A DNA stretch of 64,000 bases from Rhizobium sullae (GTDB lineage: Bacteria > Pseudomonadota > Alphaproteobacteria > Rhizobiales > Rhizobiaceae). The DNA lies in assembly GCF_025200715.1 (NCBI RefSeq), contig NZ_CP104144.1, positions 2,294,001 through 2,358,000 on the forward strand. The letters run 5' to 3'. Position numbers and translations under genes: made by a program. Within the stretch, counting starts at the first letter, position 1. Every line of letters begins with the position of its first letter. Below, piece by piece: positions 61,942 through 64,000 of the stretch. The notes under the pieces were generated by a model. It did not search any database, was not told where the DNA came from, and worked only from the letters and a program-made list of their open reading frames with translations.

Positions 61942-63507
61942 TCAGCGCTCCATAGTTCCAGGCTCGTGCGCGACCACGGCTTCGCCGGAGGCGGCCATGA
62001 TCTTTTCCTTCGTAACGTCCGAGCCAAACTCGGCCGATATCCTGCCGCGGCGCATAACGATGATGCGGTGCGCGATGCTTAGGCATTCATTGACCTCGGA
62101 CGTCGAATAGATGACCGCCAGTCCCTGCTTGGCGCGCTCCGCGAGCAGCTTGAACACTTCGGCCTTGGCGCCGATATCGATCCCGCGGCTCGGTTCGTCG
62201 AGCAGGATCACCTTCGGTTGGGTTACCAGCATCTTGCCGATGACGACCTTCTGCTGGTTGCCGCCGGACAGCGAGCCAATAGCCGCCGCGCCGCCATCGG
62301 TCTTCACATGCACCCGGCGGATCGCATCGTTGACGAGATCGCGCTCCCGATGGCTGGAGGTGAACAGCCCCCTCGTAAAGGCGCTGATGCTCGCAAGCGA
62401 CAGATTGGATCCAACCGTCATCGTCTGCACCAGACCATCGCGCTGGCGATCTTCGGGTACAAGGACGAGACCGCTGGCGATACGCCCGGCGATACTGAGC
62501 CCGCCGACATCCTGTCCTTCGAGCAGAATCTTGCCGCCGTTCGAACGCAGGCGACCGGCGATGCATTCAAGGAGTTCCGTCCGCCCGGCCCCCATCAAGC
62601 CGTATATGCAGACGACCTCGCCGGTGCGCACCTGCAGCGATAGGCGGTCGACCGCGTTATAGGCAGCGCCAAAAGGACCGGGAACACTGAGGTTTTCGAT
62701 GGAAAGCGCCACTGCGCCTAACTGATGGCCTTGCGGTGGATTGCCGAGGTCAAAGTTATCGCCGACCATGTTGCGGACGATCCATTCGAGGTCGATATCC
62801 TTGCGCTCCGCATAGGCCGTCATGTTTCCGTCGCGGAGGACAACGGCGTGGTGGGTGATCTGCAGAGCCTCTTCCAGATGATGCGAGATGTAGACGATTG
62901 AGACGTCGCGGCTGGTTAGGTCGTGGATGACCTTGAAGAGCACTTCCACTTCGGTGGCACTCAGCGCCGAAGTCGGTTCGTCCATGATAAGGATACGCGA
63001 GTTGACCGAAAGCGCGCGCGCGATCTCGACGATCTGCTGCTGGCCGAGGCGGAGATCCTCTACGCGCGTGAGCGGATCAATGTCTTCCTCGAGCTCCTCC
63101 ATGAGCGCGCGCGTCTGGCGCTCTTCCTCGGCGAAGTCGACAACACCCCCCTTGATGATCTCTCGACCCATGAAGATATTGTCACGGACGCTGAGATTGG
63201 GCGCTAGGCTTAGCTCCTGGTGAATGATAGAAATCCCGCACTCGCGCGCATGGGTCGACGATGTAAAGCTGATAGGCGAGCCGTCGAGGATGATCTCACC
63301 GGAACTCGGCTGCACGACCCCCGAAAGGATTTTCATCAAAGTCGACTTGCCCGCGCCATTCTCACCGAACAGAGTGGTGACCTGGCCGCGATGGATGTCA
63401 AAGTTCACTCCTTTCAGGGCGTGAACATTGCCATAGGACTTGGCGATGTTGCGGGCGGCAAGAACAACCTCGCCCCGGCCTCCGGAGTTGCACAACGGCT
63501 GGCTCAT
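61942..63507 (-). CDS. Sugar ABC transporter ATP-binding protein, locus C
   Basis: 521 aa. First domain: [20 protein letters not shown] (Walker A), LGQQQIVEIARAL (signature), ILIMDEPTSAL (Walker B). Second: [34 protein letters not shown] and VILLDEPSRGIDIGAKAEVF. Its ATG overlaps the DUF2291 stop by four bases. EryE-type ATPases show the same neighbours. Confidence 0.93.
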   Translation of the reverse strand: MSQPLCNSGGRGEVVLAARNIAKSYGNVHALKGVNFDIHRGQVTTLFGENGAGKSTLMKILSGVVQPSSGEIILDGSPISFTSSTHARECGISIIHQELSLAPNLSVRDNIFMGREIIKGGVVDFAEEERQTRALMEELEEDIDPLTRVEDLRLGQQQIVEIARALSVNSRILIMDEPTSALSATEVEVLFKVIHDLTSRDVSIVYISHHLEEALQITHHAVVLRDGNMTAYAERKDIDLEWIVRNMVGDNFDLGNPPQGHQLGAVALSIENLSVPGPFGAAYNAVDRLSLQVRTGEVVCIYGLMGAGRTELLECIAGRLRSNGGKILLEGQDVGGLSIAGRIASGLVLVPEDRQRDGLVQTMTVGSNLSLASISAFTRGLFTSSHRERDLVNDAIRRVHVKTDGGAAAIGSLSGGNQQKVVIGKMLVTQPKVILLDEPSRGIDIGAKAEVFKLLAERAKQGLAVIYSTSEVNECLSIAHRIIVMRRGRISAEFGSDVTKEKIMAASGEAVVAHEPGTMER

Positions 63508-64000
63508 TTGAACTCGACCTTCACCGGCGTGACGAGCCAGTTCTTCGGGTTGATGAGCTTGAAGACACCCACCACGGTCGCCGTCTTTCCATCCAGCGTG
63601 TCAGGATCGAGGCCCGCAAAGACCGACTTCTTCATCTCGTTATTGATGGCCGAACCGGCATCCTGATACTGGATCTGGTTGGTAAACTGCCCGAACTCGA
63701 TGGTTCCGGTCGCGTCACGGAGGTCCGTGCCGTTGACCGCAGGACCGGTCTGGACACGGACCACCGTCTCGGGAGGCAACCCATCGACTTTCATTTCGCT
63801 CATGTTCGCCTTGCGGGCGCCGAAGACACCTGTCAGCGTAACAGGGATCACCGGTCCAGTGCTCGTCGCTGTCCCGTATTTTTCGGCGGCTGCCTTCTTG
63901 TCGGCGGCGATTGCGGCAGCAAGCTCGGCGGCCGCTACAGCACGATCCCCGACATTCGCCTTAATCTTCGGGAACTGCTCTGCGCCGAAAGTCTCCGGAG
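63504..64000 (-). CDS. DUF2291-family protein, partial (5' end beyond window)
   Basis: The frame is open to the right edge of the window, so the N-terminus is missing. Visible parts are QFPKIKANVGDRAVAAAELA, IPVTLTGVFGARKANMSEMK, VDGLPPETVVRVQTGPAVNG and VVGVFKLINPKNWLVTPVKV. DUF2291 proteins are periplasmic lipoproteins found with EryE/F/G-type polyol transporters; role unknown, perhaps ligand handover. The stop overlaps the ATPase start. Confidence 0.88.
   Translation of the reverse strand, partial: PETFGAEQFPKIKANVGDRAVAAAELAAAIAADKKAAAEKYGTATSTGPVIPVTLTGVFGARKANMSEMKVDGLPPETVVRVQTGPAVNGTDLRDATGTIEFGQFTNQIQYQDAGSAINNEMKKSVFAGLDPDTLDGKTATVVGVFKLINPKNWLVTPVKVEFK

Overview
The window looks like an accessory replicon (plasmid or chromid) or a genomic island of a Rhizobiaceae bacterium (Rhizobium/Agrobacterium/Sinorhizobium type). 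Reasons: GC-rich DNA packed with carbohydrate uptake loci of the ribose/erythritol ABC class, SorC, DeoR, LysR and AraC regulators, many SDR dehydrogenases, an alphaproteobacterial LexA box (GTTC-N7-GTTC), and no core informational genes or stable RNA genes. The genus call is inference from gene content.

Three separate sugar or polyol catabolic loci dominate. Locus A (about 1.0-11.5 kb): a leftward operon (permease, binding protein, ATPase, SDR, triose-phosphate isomerase, SDR, then ribB behind its own FMN riboswitch) diverges from a rightward operon (split transketolase, FGGY kinase, SorC regulator). Locus B (32.0-43.6 kb): one leftward run of nine tightly packed or overlapping genes (binding protein, ATPase, permease, SorC, aldo/keto reductase, GlpD-like dehydrogenase, class I aldolase, FGGY kinase, GMC oxidoreductase). 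Locus C (54.2 kb to the right edge): DUF2291 protein, ATPase, permease, binding protein, DeoR regulator, FGGY kinase and GlpD-like dehydrogenase, all leftward, facing a rightward class II fructose-bisphosphate-type aldolase. B and C share one logic: phosphorylate a polyol, oxidise the polyol phosphate with a flavin GlpD-like enzyme, then cleave the ketose phosphate with an aldolase. A uses NAD(P)-dependent oxidation, a kinase and transketolase chemistry with its own TPI. Substrates cannot be read from the sequence.

Between the loci lie stress, detoxification and mobile-looking segments. 11.9-20.0 kb: L,D-transpeptidase, XRE regulator, type I secretion debris (HlyD and RTX remnants), a three-gene set of small unknown proteins behind a LexA box, a QueA-like/SDR pair divergent from soxR with a perfect SoxR-type palindrome between them, and a Fic AMP-transferase preceded by two inverted repeats. 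20.3-23.0 kb: a bufferin (copper-binding RiPP) operon bufA-bufB-bufC-doxX with an ECF-like promoter. 24.0-31.7 kb: electrophile and xenobiotic enzymes (epoxide hydrolase, VOC, DJ-1/PfpI, SDR, tautomerase, Old Yellow Enzyme, SDR with TetR), interrupted by a decayed AbiE toxin-antitoxin pair. 43.6-54.1 kb: a LysR gene divergent from a ring-cleavage dioxygenase/isochorismatase/XapX/amidohydrolase/DoxX/MFS/hydrolase series, then two AraC regulators. Several decayed genes with abrupt homology junctions (13.8, 18.4, 23.1 and 28.1-29.0 kb) point to repeated insertion and deletion. No intact insertion sequence, tRNA, rRNA, CRISPR array or replication origin was seen.
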